Positions 12,046 to 22,060 of a stretch of DNA of 64,000 nucleotides are shown here, in pieces; the stretch's first letter is position 1; each line of letters begins with the position of its first letter. This stretch comes from Parastagonospora avenae f. sp. tritici 18332-5 (Eukaryota; Ascomycota; Dothideomycetes; Pleosporales; Phaeosphaeriaceae): the NCBI GenBank assembly GCA_022559985.1, contig JAFJTR010000103.1, forward strand, positions 1 through 64,000, in the 5' to 3' direction. Below the pieces are notes generated by a model. The model was not told the DNA's origin. It made no database searches and saw only the letters and a list, made by a program, of their open reading frames with translations. The translations under genes were made by a program, and so were the position numbers.

Positions 12046-13454
12046 TTTGTACCGGAGCGATCTCTCATGCGCATAGGATGGTTTGTCTGAAGCTTTAATC
12101 CGGCTGCGATCTGGGGTAGGGACAGATGATTTGAAACTATGAAATGGAGAGTCGTGCAATGCGGCGCGGACATGCGCCATCGCACGGCCCAGGCCCTAGG
12201 CAGTGTGCGCCTTTGACCTCTCCCTGCGATGTGATTGCATCATCCACTATTCATCCTACTCTTTTGCAATCCATCTCAAGATTAAGTCACACGAAGCTGG
12301 TATGCTCACGGTAGTGACACTCACCCGCAACCCCACATCCATAATTAGCTCGAGCCGTTCTAACCTAAAGTTCGAAGGGCGCCCAGGCGACGCGTTAATA
12401 AGTTGATGCAAAACGAGACGCAGGAAGAGACTGTTCAAGATCGCAATCGTTTCTACGATAGCTACGTATATGAAATGGGTCTTTTCTATCCATCTACATG
12501 ACTTTACTACAGTAAGGTGCAAAATGCGTCGCACTCGCCGTTTTTTTCACAATTCCACGCTTCACCTCCCCTCCTCATATTGGACTAAAGGTGGTTGAAC
12601 TCGAGTCTTGCATTGTTGTCAAGGCGCATGTATGCCATCGCTATTACAAGCCAGGTAGTGAGTTTATGTCGTGATCCTTAACGTGGTAAGCAACATGTTA
12701 GTGGATGCCATACTGCCAACATTGATCGCGTCTGCCTTACTATTGCTAAAGTACGTAGGCTTTAGGCGGATAGTATTGCTTTTTAGAAATACCCATTTGC
12801 TGGTTGCTGGTGTCTATTTCTTGTGCTCACTTTACCCAGTACAGTTGAGTAAGATTTCGGCCTCGAAGTGTCACACACCGTCCCCAAACGTGACTTTATA
12901 TTCGGCTACTAAATCCTACACTTTCACATACGACCATAGGGCGTTGAATACAAGGCTTCCCGTCCGCTCAGCCATATTTAAGCAGCGCACCGGCTGATTA
13001 GTAGTCAGGTGGGTGACCACTGGCGAATCCCCGCTGTTGTATGTTTTTGCCTCCCTTTTTGCCTCTTTGACTGACTCCAGGAGCCGGTAGATGGCAAATG
13101 AATCACTAAATCTTCATCGTAGGTAGCTGGAGTTGTTCATAAGTAGCGCTTGTTTTCAATGGTTGCCTAGAATCATGTGGGTCTACCTAGGTAGACTCTA
13201 TACAGCTAGCTTGATTTGCTTAATTTGTACTCCAGGGCTACATCGAATGTGTAAGCAGTTGGGAGCAGGGGATGAAGTATGATGTAAGGTGTATCGTGTT
13301 CTCATAACCGAGAGGTCTGTGATGAAGGCTTATATACATAGAGTGGTGGGCTGATTGGCTGGTGGCTAGTCCACGTGACCATACAAGGTACCCTGGGCTT
13401 ACAGAATGACTAACACTACTCCCATCTCATTTTGTTCATTCTAAACACACCGCC
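12046..13454. other. Intergenic between divergent genes
   Basis: About 1.4 kb upstream of both the monooxygenase (minus) and the 473-residue gene (plus). I see no coding motif or repeat. A CACGTGAC at 13373 and a TATATA at 13332 lie near the plus-strand gene and are only loose promoter candidates. Confidence 0.5.
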
Positions 13455-14876
13455 ATGGCAGAATGGCGCATCAGCGACGAAAACCCTTTGAGAGAGTTGG
13501 ACGTCCTGGATCATGAGCGCTGTGCTGCGCTTCACAATTACATCCTTGAGCTAGGATGGACCCAGCGCGGTTTGACTTTGGACACTCTCGATAAACGCAC
13601 GTGGTGGGAATGCTATGGCGGCGATGCAGCTCTTGCGAAAACAGCTGAGCGTCTCGACGCCTCTGTCGTGTCTTTTTTGAAGGCAGCCTGGCATGGATAT
13701 GCCATGGAACAGGCCATCAGACCGCATCTTTTCCATCGATACCTGGCGGGCTTGTGCGCCCCGAAACAACTTTGGGAGCACGCAAATTATGCCGACGATG
13801 AGGACGATTCGAACAAAAGGCGCTATGTCAAGTTATACATGGCGAATTGGGCCTTGGGAGCTACTCATCCATTGGGATTGATATTCGATCAAGATGACTT
13901 CACGGCAATGCAGCACATCTCCATGCGTGACGCGGACATCACGATGAATGGCAGACAAATGTGGCTGCCTCTTGAGATGATTCTCGATGTCCTCGTTGAC
14001 ATGATCGAACAAGGCAAGATCCTGGCCGTCGATGACAATTACGATGGGAAACAAGAGCGTACGGAGCCGTGGATCATGCCTTCGTACACGGAACAGGACC
14101 TCGAAGACACCCTCGAAGCTTTCAAGCACCTCGTCGACGCTATCCACGCCAAAATGCCCTCTCCACCAGAGAGTACAGAACAAGGCCTTCTCGACATTGT
14201 GACCGGTGGCCAAGCAGACAGCATCCCCGCAAACACCTTCGCACATCGCTTCCTCACCCGCTGCCCTCGACCCACCTTCACCTACATCGCCCCCGGCCTA
14301 CGCATCGCCAACCACCAACCATTCGACCCATTCTTCGACCAAGCATCGCTCACCCCCCTCTCTCCTCTCCTCCTTTTCTCAAGCACATCCCCCGCCCACC
14401 AACTCTTCCGAACCGCTCCATGGGGCGAACAATTCCGTATCTCCCCCTTCTCCCGGGACTTCGATGCCATCACGACATATTCCGCCGGTCTGTACCTCAC
14501 CGAAACCGACCCGCACGGCCCGCACCCCTTCGAAGACGGATGTAAACTGATCCTGCCATACACGCTTGGCTCCAACGCGTTCGCGCGAACGAGTGACGGC
14601 GCGGTAATTGGCGAGGATGTGAGCAGCAAAGGAGAGGATGCCACTGCTGGCGGTGGGATTGAACCGAGTAGTTCGGAACTATATCAGTTGGGGTACAATC
14701 ACTTTATTGCGAGGCATGATGTGCAGCTGAAGTATGTGCTGGGGAAGTGGGTGGAGATGGTGGAAGAGGGGAGGTGGGAGGTTGATGGACGGGGGGTTGT
14801 GGGGGGTGTGGAGAGGTGGAGGGAGGGGGATTGTGAGGAGGGTTGGGGGGAGTATCAGTTACCGATGAGTTGGTGA
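13455..14876 (+). CDS. Uncharacterised 473-residue protein, single exon
   Basis: A single open frame of 473 codons starting in a strong context (CCGCCATGG). I do not recognise a catalytic motif. The protein looks soluble, without signal peptide or membrane helix, with many Trp, Asp and His residues in its first half, several acidic helices in the middle (DDTLEAF-like region around residue 215) and a Gly- and Trp-rich C-terminus (about residues 430-470) whose bases are strongly purine-biased. The first half is clearly coding by composition and lack of stops in a long frame. It may be a lineage-specific fungal protein. No introns are needed. Function unknown. Confidence 0.8.
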   Translation: MAEWRISDENPLRELDVLDHERCAALHNYILELGWTQRGLTLDTLDKRTWWECYGGDAALAKTAERLDASVVSFLKAAWHGYAMEQAIRPHLFHRYLAGLCAPKQLWEHANYADDEDDSNKRRYVKLYMANWALGATHPLGLIFDQDDFTAMQHISMRDADITMNGRQMWLPLEMILDVLVDMIEQGKILAVDDNYDGKQERTEPWIMPSYTEQDLEDTLEAFKHLVDAIHAKMPSPPESTEQGLLDIVTGGQADSIPANTFAHRFLTRCPRPTFTYIAPGLRIANHQPFDPFFDQASLTPLSPLLLFSSTSPAHQLFRTAPWGEQFRISPFSRDFDAITTYSAGLYLTETDPHGPHPFEDGCKLILPYTLGSNAFARTSDGAVIGEDVSSKGEDATAGGGIEPSSSELYQLGYNHFIARHDVQLKYVLGKWVEMVEEGRWEVDGRGVVGGVERWREGDCEEGWGEYQLPMSW

Positions 14877-14997
14877 TGGAGGATTGATGTTCGGATTTGT
14901 ATTGCGGGATAATATAAATTGTTGTCACGCAAATTCAAGGAGATAAAGACTTACAAGTGATCAAAAGACATTTTACATTGAGTCAAGCATATGCTTA

Positions 14998-15549
14998 CTA
15001 GATGCCGAGTACATCCTCAGCATCTTTAGTACCACACATGGGAGAGGCAGAGTCTTGGCGTGTGTGAGGTCTCCCATCATCACCACCCCACCTTCTCCCT
15101 AACCTTCTCCCACCACCCCATCTCAGCGCGCATACTCCTCCCATGCTCCACCAATACGCCGGCCCATTGGGCTGATGTTGCCACTTCCCCCGCATAACCT
15201 GTGGCATCTTGGCCTGCTCCTTGCGCAGCGCCTGCTTCTCCTTGAACTTCTGCCAATTGCCCTTGATGGGCTGATGGGAAGGTAGGGGCGCGGCGAGGAA
15301 CGGGATGTGGTTGGGGTCAGATTTGAGTATAGGCCAGGGGTTCTCAGTGGGAGTGACAGGAGTTCTGGGTTGTGGTGCGCGTATCGAGGCGATGTGAGCG
15401 GCGGTGAAGAGCGGGGGTTCGGTGGTGGGGAGGAGGGTGCGCTGGCGGTGGTGCCGGTGAATAAAGATAGCCAGTGTGATGGCGAAGGCGAGGCCAACTG
15501 CAGTAACAGGCAAGGCGATGCTGAGGATGGTTGATCTGCTGGGAGACAT
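14998..15549 (-). CDS. Small single-pass membrane protein, unknown
   Basis: 183 codons from an ATG at 15549. A hydrophobic helix (about residues 9-29, IALPVTAVGLAFAITLAIF) is followed at once by a basic stretch HRHHRQR, the usual stop-transfer pattern with a short N-terminal outside part. The remainder is proline- and threonine-rich, with a Lys-rich middle (WQKFKEKQALRKEQAK). No enzyme motif is present. It is convergent with the 473-residue gene, leaving 121 bp between their stops, and resembles in architecture the small membrane proteins further right (17968, 18584, 28989). Role unknown. Confidence 0.65.
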   Translation of the reverse strand: MSPSRSTILSIALPVTAVGLAFAITLAIFIHRHHRQRTLLPTTEPPLFTAAHIASIRAPQPRTPVTPTENPWPILKSDPNHIPFLAAPLPSHQPIKGNWQKFKEKQALRKEQAKMPQVMRGKWQHQPNGPAYWWSMGGVCALRWGGGRRLGRRWGGDDGRPHTRQDSASPMCGTKDAEDVLGI

Positions 15550-16279
15550 AGTGAGTTGGTAAGTATGAGCAATAGTTTACTGGTGTAAATGTTGCGTGAG
15601 TGATGTATGTTTCACTGTGTCCTCAATGCTGCTAATGTTGAATCTGGTGGCTGTAATGGGTGAGATTATCTTATTGTTTTAAATAGAAGATTATTAGGAT
15701 TGTGTTGGAGAGATTGTGAATTGACAATGGTTGAACAGCGCGCGGCATGTAGCGACAACGCATGGTTGGATAAGAATAACAAAGAGAATGGATAATAAGT
15801 GACTGAAGTTTGAAAAATTGTGAGAAGCACGAAGATGGGCGGTGAAGCATAGTTATGCACGTGATGTAGCCATAGTGAGGCGAAGTTGTCAGGCGGCTCG
15901 ATGAAGAGAACTGAGAAGGCGGTCAACCCTGGGTGCAGAATTTCTCAATATCCAACGCGCCCGTCGCAGTTCCGCTGGCGGCATCGCGCAGACTGTATGT
16001 CCTAATGATTAGCTGCGATGGAAAGGTGGTCGCGGCGATCCGAAGCTCTTACGTCGATGGTGTGAAGTTGGTGTGGTGATGATGGTGATGATAGGGTGGG
16101 GTGACATCACGACTACCCATGTCATCCCAGCCCTCGCAGCTCGCATATCAATCCTATCAATCCTGCGTCTCGACCCTCGACCGCCTTTTCCCCACAAACA
16201 TCGACGCCTACAAAAGTCGACCTGCATCTCGTTTCTAGCTTACCAGACCCTTGCGTTCCACTCGCAAGCATCCTCGAAA
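15550..16279. other. Intergenic, promoter region
   Basis: Upstream of the minus-strand membrane protein and of the small plus-strand gene at 16280. No coding motif was seen. A GATGATGGTGATGATAG run near 16076-16092 is simple sequence. Confidence 0.5.
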
Positions 16280-16516
16280 ATGACAGATCAGGCAAACGAG
16301 CACATCGCCTCCAAGTACAGATACGAACTTTTGTTCGGCGCTTGGATGCTCGTCACAGGCGCCACCTTCCTCAAAATCTCAAAGCAGCCATACAGCTCGC
16401 GCCTCAAGACTGAACAGTACGAGAGCATCTTCAAGGGCACTTCGCTCGGCGCAATCCTGTTCGGTATTGGCATGACGCCGACGCGCTCTGGTGCGCGACG
16501 ATTCCGGACAAACTGA
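16280..16516 (+). CDS. Small two-helix membrane protein, 78 residues
   Basis: The ATG at 16280 (MTDQANEHIASKYRYELLF) opens a 78-residue frame. Two hydrophobic segments are visible, about residues 18-33 (GAWMLVTGATFLKI) and 53-66 (TSLGAILFGIGM), joined by a basic loop, and the C-terminus is Arg-rich (SGARRFR). The size and hairpin layout resemble small mitochondrial inner-membrane proteins, but I do not recognise a named family. An upstream in-frame extension exists, but the 16280 ATG has the better context (AAAATGA) and starts a compact protein. Probably a housekeeping gene, function not assigned. Confidence 0.65.
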   Translation: MTDQANEHIASKYRYELLFGAWMLVTGATFLKISKQPYSSRLKTEQYESIFKGTSLGAILFGIGMTPTRSGARRFRTN

Positions 16517-16763
16517 GAGACGAAGATTTTGCGCAGAGATCGGCGGTCTGCGCAAAGTCGTGAACACCAGCACAAACGACACGCGACGCAACGAAATACT
16601 TCATATTCGTCGAAGAAGTGTTTGAAGGGTTTTGGATATAGGCCAAAAGGTCTTTGTTGACATCATCTGAGGCGTCGGACCACCGACCTTGGCGTCCCCG
16701 CAATCGTTCACATGCCGTAGCCTCGACTCCACATCGTCATCTTGTCCAACACCAGCCGCCATC

Positions 16764-17564
16764 ATGATCACCATCGGATGGAGGTCGTATACCGTCGAAG
16801 TCAACATCTGGAATCCGGTTTACGCATTCGCGCCTTTGATCCTCCTGTCGATATCCATTCCACTCGCCATCTTCGCGACCATCACGACCACGATCGCATT
16901 CTTCCTGCTCTTCTGTCGCGTCTTCGTCGTATACATAGAACTGGTAGTCGCCATCGTAGGCACATGGCTCAGTCCAGAGCCTCCCAAGAAGCTGCCTGTA
17001 CAGCATTCACCACCCCTTTCGATGCCTGCACCACCAGCGGTAACCCGTCATCGACAACTATATAGCAGCCTTGGCATCTCCATCCCCTCTCAAGAGACTG
17101 CCGTGCCTGCAGTCAAACCAGGACGCCTGGATATCAGCAACGGCGTGCTCCAGAACACCAACACAAGCGACGTCCCAAGAGACTACGAGGGCGTCGGAGG
17201 CTGGCGAACACCTGGCAACGAGGACGAGGAGGCGTTATGGATGGGCATGAACTCGCGGCTACAGCTTCCAGGAGAACCACCCGCTCGACGACATCACCGC
17301 ACGCAGTCTGGTGAAACCAGCCCGATGCAGTATCGAGGCTGGAGCCCTGAAGCCTCACGTATCAACCTCGCGCATCACAGGGCCAAGACGCCCGTACGAT
17401 TCGCGCTGGGTGACGAAGGCGAATACTTCCCTGCCCAGCCGATAACGAGCTCGCGGCGGGCAAGCGATGCGGCGGAGCCATCTAAGAACCATAGGAGGAG
17501 GAAAAGTGGAAGCAGCAGCTCAAGCTCCGGGTTGATGATGGCAGACAAGACTGCGGGGGAGTGA
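16764..17564 (+). CDS. Membrane-anchored protein with disordered tail, 266 residues
   Basis: The first ATG in the long frame is at 16764 (MITIGWRSYTVEVNIW). Residues about 18-65 form one or two long hydrophobic helices (FAPLILLSISIPLAIFATI, then AFFLLFCRVFVVYIELVVA). The rest is low-complexity and polar: Pro-rich after PPKKLPVQ, and Ser/Arg-rich near the end (KNHRRRKSGSSSSSSG). Such a protein is probably anchored in an internal membrane with a cytosolic, possibly phosphorylated tail. No family recognised. It starts about 250 bp after the 78-residue gene on the same strand. Confidence 0.65.
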   Translation: MITIGWRSYTVEVNIWNPVYAFAPLILLSISIPLAIFATITTTIAFFLLFCRVFVVYIELVVAIVGTWLSPEPPKKLPVQHSPPLSMPAPPAVTRHRQLYSSLGISIPSQETAVPAVKPGRLDISNGVLQNTNTSDVPRDYEGVGGWRTPGNEDEEALWMGMNSRLQLPGEPPARRHHRTQSGETSPMQYRGWSPEASRINLAHHRAKTPVRFALGDEGEYFPAQPITSSRRASDAAEPSKNHRRRKSGSSSSSSGLMMADKTAGE

Positions 17565-17967
17565 AGATGTTCGTTATGTTTTGGCATACCAGGCACGCTT
17601 CCCTCCATGGCTGTCAGGGCTGTGCTGTGGACACCGTACATCCAGGAACGCCACGGCACTGGGCGTCACACTTCCGACACCGACGACCTATCCTGCCCTC
17701 CGAAACATGCGCTCAGAAGCAGGACTGGCTTATCGCCCCTAGACTCAGCCCAGCTATGTCAGACCAACCCTGACACGCGATCGTAGCATGTCTCTGAAGA
17801 GGCGTTTGGCCGCGCCAATGTCTCATCGCGCGAAATACATATACAATTCGGATCTGTCGCTCTCTGCCATATCGCTACACACGATTGTATCCTGCGGCAT
17901 CACACCACGGTACTCAGACCAATACTGAACTTGCCACACTCCTGCGCTCTCCGCAAGACACGTCACC
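17565..17967. other. Intergenic
   Basis: About 400 bp between two same-strand genes, holding the 3' region of one and the promoter of the next. Nothing further recognised. Confidence 0.5.
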
Positions 17968-18312
17968 ATGGACAACGACACTTTGCTGCATGTCATTGTG
18001 TGCACATTCGGGCCTCCTCTATTGTACCTCACCATAAAGTACATGATCCAGAAAATCGAGCGAGATGCCGCCGTCTCACAAAGCGCAGTGGAGTCCAATG
18101 GTCTCGGACTTAACATTGTTGAGCAGCGTCCTCGACCATGTTTGAACCTTTCGCAGATTGCTGAATCATGCACCTCTCATCCTCAACCCCGCTTGATCGC
18201 CACATCTCTTTTAGACCACCAAGTCGACATGATGCCCACCCTCACGCTTGCAAGCGAACAGAGCGTAGATACTCTGCCACGACACGATATATCGCCGGGA
18301 TATATGGTGTAG
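17968..18312 (+). CDS. Small single-pass membrane protein, 114 residues
   Basis: The ATG at 17968 lies in a good context (CACCATGG). Residues about 6-24 (LLHVIVCTFGPPLLYLTIK) form one membrane helix, followed by a basic/acidic juxtamembrane region and a polar tail of about 85 residues without motifs. It belongs to the series of small one-helix proteins in this part of the window. Function unknown. Confidence 0.55.
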   Translation: MDNDTLLHVIVCTFGPPLLYLTIKYMIQKIERDAAVSQSAVESNGLGLNIVEQRPRPCLNLSQIAESCTSHPQPRLIATSLLDHQVDMMPTLTLASEQSVDTLPRHDISPGYMV

Positions 18313-18583
18313 GTGTAGGAGCACTGCCCTATATCTCGGTCATGCCGAAAACCCGAATATTTCTTTGTTTGCAGGAGCGGGATTTGCATTGTTTCACTTG
18401 GCTCGCCTCCTATCCTCCATGTAAAAGTCATTTGCCACCTTGTCGTTTTGGAAAAGTCTTTGTTTCTTTGTTGCATGGAGTTCTGGAAAAAATACATAGC
18501 TACGAACACGAATTTATGAATACACGAACACAACACTGCAACTACGCAGCCAATGCAGATCACTTTCTCGCTTACATCCCATC

Positions 18584-18937
18584 ATGTCTATAATCTATTA
18601 TCCATCCGCAGCACCTCCCTCCCTCCTTCGAACCGAATACACCGGTTCGTCCGTCTTCGAAGACCCAATCGTCTCCACTACCAGCCGCAATGGTTTATCT
18701 CAGACCGCCATCATAATTCTCGTATCCACCATCCCTATCGTCTCATGTCTCGCGATCATATTTGGTATCGTGCATATTGTGCGCAGGCGGAATGAGCGCA
18801 TTTTGCAGGCGAGGAGGCAGGCGGATGTGGATTGGAGCTTGATGAGTATGGATGTGGGGCGAATCAATGAGACGAGTAGGATAGGGATGCTGGAAGATGG
18901 GGATGGTCCGTCCGTTCCGGTCCCCGAAAGGACGTGA
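18584..18937 (+). CDS. Small single-pass membrane protein, 117 residues
   Basis: The ATG at 18584 gives a 40-residue Ser/Thr-rich outside part, one strong membrane helix (about residues 42-66, IIILVSTIPIVSCLAIIFGI), then the basic stop-transfer block RRRNERILQARR and an acidic tail. This is a type III-like single-pass topology. No enzyme or receptor motif is seen. Small proteins of this layout are common in filamentous ascomycetes. Confidence 0.65.
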   Translation: MSIIYYPSAAPPSLLRTEYTGSSVFEDPIVSTTSRNGLSQTAIIILVSTIPIVSCLAIIFGIVHIVRRRNERILQARRQADVDWSLMSMDVGRINETSRIGMLEDGDGPSVPVPERT

Positions 18938-19537
18938 ATGTTGGAACGAACGGGCAATGCGCATAGGGGCAGAGGCTCAGCGAGCAAAGCATAATCCAGA
19001 CTTCAGATTATGTGATCATAACCTTTGGTCGCAGACAATATCTCAAATCGTATTGATGCCGATAGTGGATCACATCTTACGGAGTAGACGCGTATGGAGG
19101 GAGTGCTCCGATTGGCTCCAGAACTGTGGTTGACATGTTGTAGATCAGGTGTACTGCCAATCAGAGTCATGCGGGCAACTCTGACTAGCTGCCTCCGTAC
19201 GTCACAAAAGCCAGCGACACGGAACGACCTAGGTAAGATAGAAATGTTGAGTGATCTTCCTCTTATCCGCACAAATCTGAGGTTGCTCTTTGAACTGAGT
19301 GGCGCATGTTTCGGCTCACTCACAGGCAAATTGTGGCTGAAATTGATAGAAGACTCGTACGAGCGACACAGACTCTGTACTCAGGTCGATTGGAGGCTAG
19401 GCGACATAAGAGCAGCCAACTGGCCCTCATTTTAAAGATCTCAAACTTCAAAGCATTCGAGCAGGCAACCACAACCATCTATCCATTTCCGATATACGCC
19501 AAAACAACCTCGGTTTCGTCCCCACACATAAGACATA
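18938..19537. other. Intergenic
   Basis: 600 bp upstream of the carbonic-anhydrase-like gene. No coding or repeat signal recognised. Confidence 0.5.
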
Positions 19538-20189
19538 ATGTCAGAATCCTCCATCACCCAAACCCTCCTATCCAACAATGCCCGCTGGCGTCAAACATAT
19601 TCCGCGCCAGTCACCATGGCGCAACTACGACAGAATACTCACACCCAGGCGCCGTTCGTAGTCCGTACGTCTCCAACAATCCCACCTATTGGACAAAACA
19701 CTGATGAATGCAGTATCATGCATGGACCCACGCTGCGACCCGAGCAAATTCCTCAACACCGCCTTGCCATTCGCAACACTGCGGAACGCAGGTGGTCGAG
19801 TGACACCCGATGTGCTCCGCAGCATCCTCACGCTGAGGAGCCTGAATCTAGGTGCCGAGCAGGGCACGGTATTAGTTGTGCAGCACACAGGTAAGATACC
19901 ACATCCCGCTCTTCCGCGTCCATCACGCTGAGCAGAACCAGATTGCGGCATCGGTATGGGCGACACGTATCTCACCAGCGCGAGCATCAAGGCGGACATC
20001 GCGCGGCGCACGCCGAGTGAAGTCGAGCGCGCGCGGGGGATTGACTTCAAGTGTTGGACGGAAGAAGAGTTGGAGAAGGGGATTAGGGGGGATGTAGAGA
20101 TTTTGAGGGCGGAGAGGATGTTAGATGGGATGAGCATTGCGGGGTTGGCTTTCGTTGTCGAGACGGGGGAGTTGAGGGTGGTTTGTTGA
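19538..20189 (+). CDS. Beta-carbonic-anhydrase-like protein, 3 exons
   Basis: Exons 19538-19664, 19714-19890 and 19942-20189 give 183 residues; both introns (49 and 51 bp) have GT/AG ends, and joining them restores the family motifs. Visible are LSCMDPRCDPSKFL (first zinc cysteine, with the Asp and Arg of the CxDxR motif), LRNAGGRV, the helix VLRSILTLRSL, and VVQHTDCGIGMGD, where His and Cys (HxxC) complete the zinc site. Beta-carbonic anhydrases interconvert CO2 and bicarbonate. The length fits the short fungal class. The His-Thr-Asp-Cys block exists only after splicing intron 2, which supports the model. It could be a non-catalytic relative, but the three zinc ligands are present. Confidence 0.88.
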
Positions 20190-20488
20190 GGAGACGCGGA
20201 TACGTGTGCAGATTTGTGTATATGAATGCGTCAAACATCTTGCATAATACACCACTCTTATAATGTATATATTGGTAATGACGTTTTAGCAATGTCTCTT
20301 AATAGATACTTTAGCTACAGTAGCTCAGAGAAGAGTCTTAGCATTGTTTCAAAACGCGCTGAGCGTACTAACATTACCGCACAGGTACTATACGCATTAG
20401 GAGAATGTGCACAACGTCATTTCACTTATGTAGATTGACAGTCTATCGCATCATATTTATGCTAGCTGCGCTCTTTGATGCTCTCCTT

Positions 20489-20536
20489 GTGCGTGCTCTC
20501 GTGCGTGCTCTCGTGCGTGCTCTCTTGCGTGCTCTC
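20489..20536. repeat. 12-bp tandem repeat, four units
   Basis: Four units of GTGCGTGCTCTC; the last begins TT instead of GT. It lies between the carbonic-anhydrase-like gene and the nested LTRs. Confidence 0.9.
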
Positions 20537-20680
20537 TTGCCTCAGTGCTTGCCCTTACCAATTACACTAACATTTGACATAATTTTAGTGCTGACATAGG
20601 TCTATTATATATCCGCCTTGTCACACAGACATGATTATTTCCAGTGTTGATATAAATGAAGACCTAGTATCATCATATAA

Positions 20681-21087
20681 TGTGGTGTTCATACCAATAT
20701 TTGGAGTGATCGTACAAGTCACCTGATCATCACATGATCAGCCTCTGCACGCGCCTTAGGGGCTAGTGCAGGAGTATATAGTCTGCTCGTACGATAGCTT
20801 CAACCAATCAATCAATCTGCAACCACCTAAAGTTTGCAACTTGCTTCACACCGTACAATTGTACTTGCTTTACCTAAGGTGAAGTCCTACCAACATGTGG
20901 TGTATTAGTTGCGCACGTGATCAGAATATGAAGTAAGCAGTTAGTATATTAGATAGTCTCCTCCTGAGGACTTGAGGAGGCACCAACAACAACCGAAGCT
21001 ATTGAACTAATTCATTTACTACCCCTCACTCTGACTGCGGGTCGATCCCTAGCCTCATATTTGCCATGAGAAAGTAGCAATACAACA
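20681..21087. mobile_element. Solo LTR, family B, interrupted by another LTR
   Basis: After removing the inner LTR (20686-20895) and one copy of its target duplication, a 192-bp unit remains that starts TGTGGTGTATTAG and ends GCAATACAACA. ATAA directly flanks both ends (20677-20680 and 21088-21091), a possible 4-bp target duplication. Its right 140 bp match the fragment in the P450 remnant at 8933-9076. No internal retroelement region is present. Confidence 0.7.
20686..20895 (+). mobile_element. Nested solo LTR with 5-bp target duplication
   Basis: 210 bp with ends TGTTCATACC and CCTACCAACA, flanked by TGTGG at 20681-20685 and 20896-20900. A GTATATAG box at about 20775 followed by CAACCAATCAATC suggests a plus-strand promoter. 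It sits inside the family B LTR, so it is the younger insertion. Target size and ends fit a copia-type element. No other copy was found in the window. Confidence 0.9.
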
Positions 21088-21717
21088 ATAATACCCATGC
21101 AGCTATATCAGCAACATCCCTCCAGGCCCTACGGTAGCTAGCTGGAAGCGTTGAGTGTAGAAAGGAACCTTCCACATTTGTGTTGACATGTCATATATGT
21201 ACTGGCCGTGCTCCACTGATTTTGACTCCACTTCCGAGAGTGTGGTGCCGGAGGATTGCGGCACAGCAATTCGCAGATGTTGGTCGGGCGGGGAACGCGA
21301 CCTCGGTGTGTGGTAGATCATGTCCATTTTTCGACAGCTTCGTCCTTTATACCGAGCGTCTACTATGCCGGGAAGTATAAAACTCCCTACGCACCTATGG
21401 AATGCTGTAGTTTGAGCATGCAGGCGTGAAACTTGCAGCTGCTTGAGTAATCGCTATGCATGCGGACACTCTATTAATAATCGTAATGTATGTTAGCAAT
21501 ACAATCACACCAAACACAAGAGACTTGCTAGCAGCCATATCTTATGTCCAATGGGGTGATGATCAGCCAAGCGAAGAAGATGGCTGTAAGCAGTGAGATT
21601 ATGGTGGTGCAAGACCTCCTCTCGTCTCTACTTATTGTGCTCAAAGATCCCACTTTATGGTCACTCCTGGGTACTGACAGCCTGCACCTCTGCGACTTCC
21701 TCAAGCCCTTTAATACC

Positions 21718-22060
21718 ATGCACATCACCTGTCACGTTATATTCTTCGTTCTATCAGCACTCATAAGCGCCTCGCCTACACCGAATGACCAATCTCCTCG
21801 TAGTGAGATTGGTGCTCTTGTCTCATACGGGATCGGCTGCAACGCTGGCGGGAATACTCTCCCACGCTGCTACGAAGGAGGCTCAGCCGGTTGCCGCTGC
21901 GACTATATCGGTACCTTCCTCTGCCAAGATGCAGAGTGCAGAGACTTCTGCGGATGTCAGCCGTGCGTAACTTCTCCTCGGCTTTTGACCTACTATGACC
22001 TTAGACATAATTGTATACAGCATCCCCAGCCCAGGCGACTGTTACCCGAATTGCGGCTAA
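21718..22060 (+). CDS. Small secreted cysteine-rich protein (effector-like candidate)
   Basis: Exon 1 is 21718-21962 and exon 2 is 22021-22060, with a 58-bp intron (GTGCGT...TATACAG, branch-like TATGACC). The 94-residue product begins MHITCHVIFFVLSALISASP, a typical signal peptide with likely cleavage near residue 18-20. The mature part of about 75 residues contains ten cysteines, including CRCD, FCGC and a final DCYPNCG, an even number compatible with five disulphides. There is no membrane helix after the signal and no family motif I recognise. The gene stands alone, 630 bp from nested solo LTRs, in a gene-poor stretch, which is the usual setting of fungal effector-like genes. Splicing is supported because it adds the last two cysteines and an immediate stop. 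Function is not known; a role in host interaction is inference only. Confidence 0.7.

Noticed and set aside
14069..14545. Long open frames on both strands within the 473-residue gene
   Set aside because: They are Pro/Arg/His-rich shadows caused by the GC- and C-rich codon use of the real frame.
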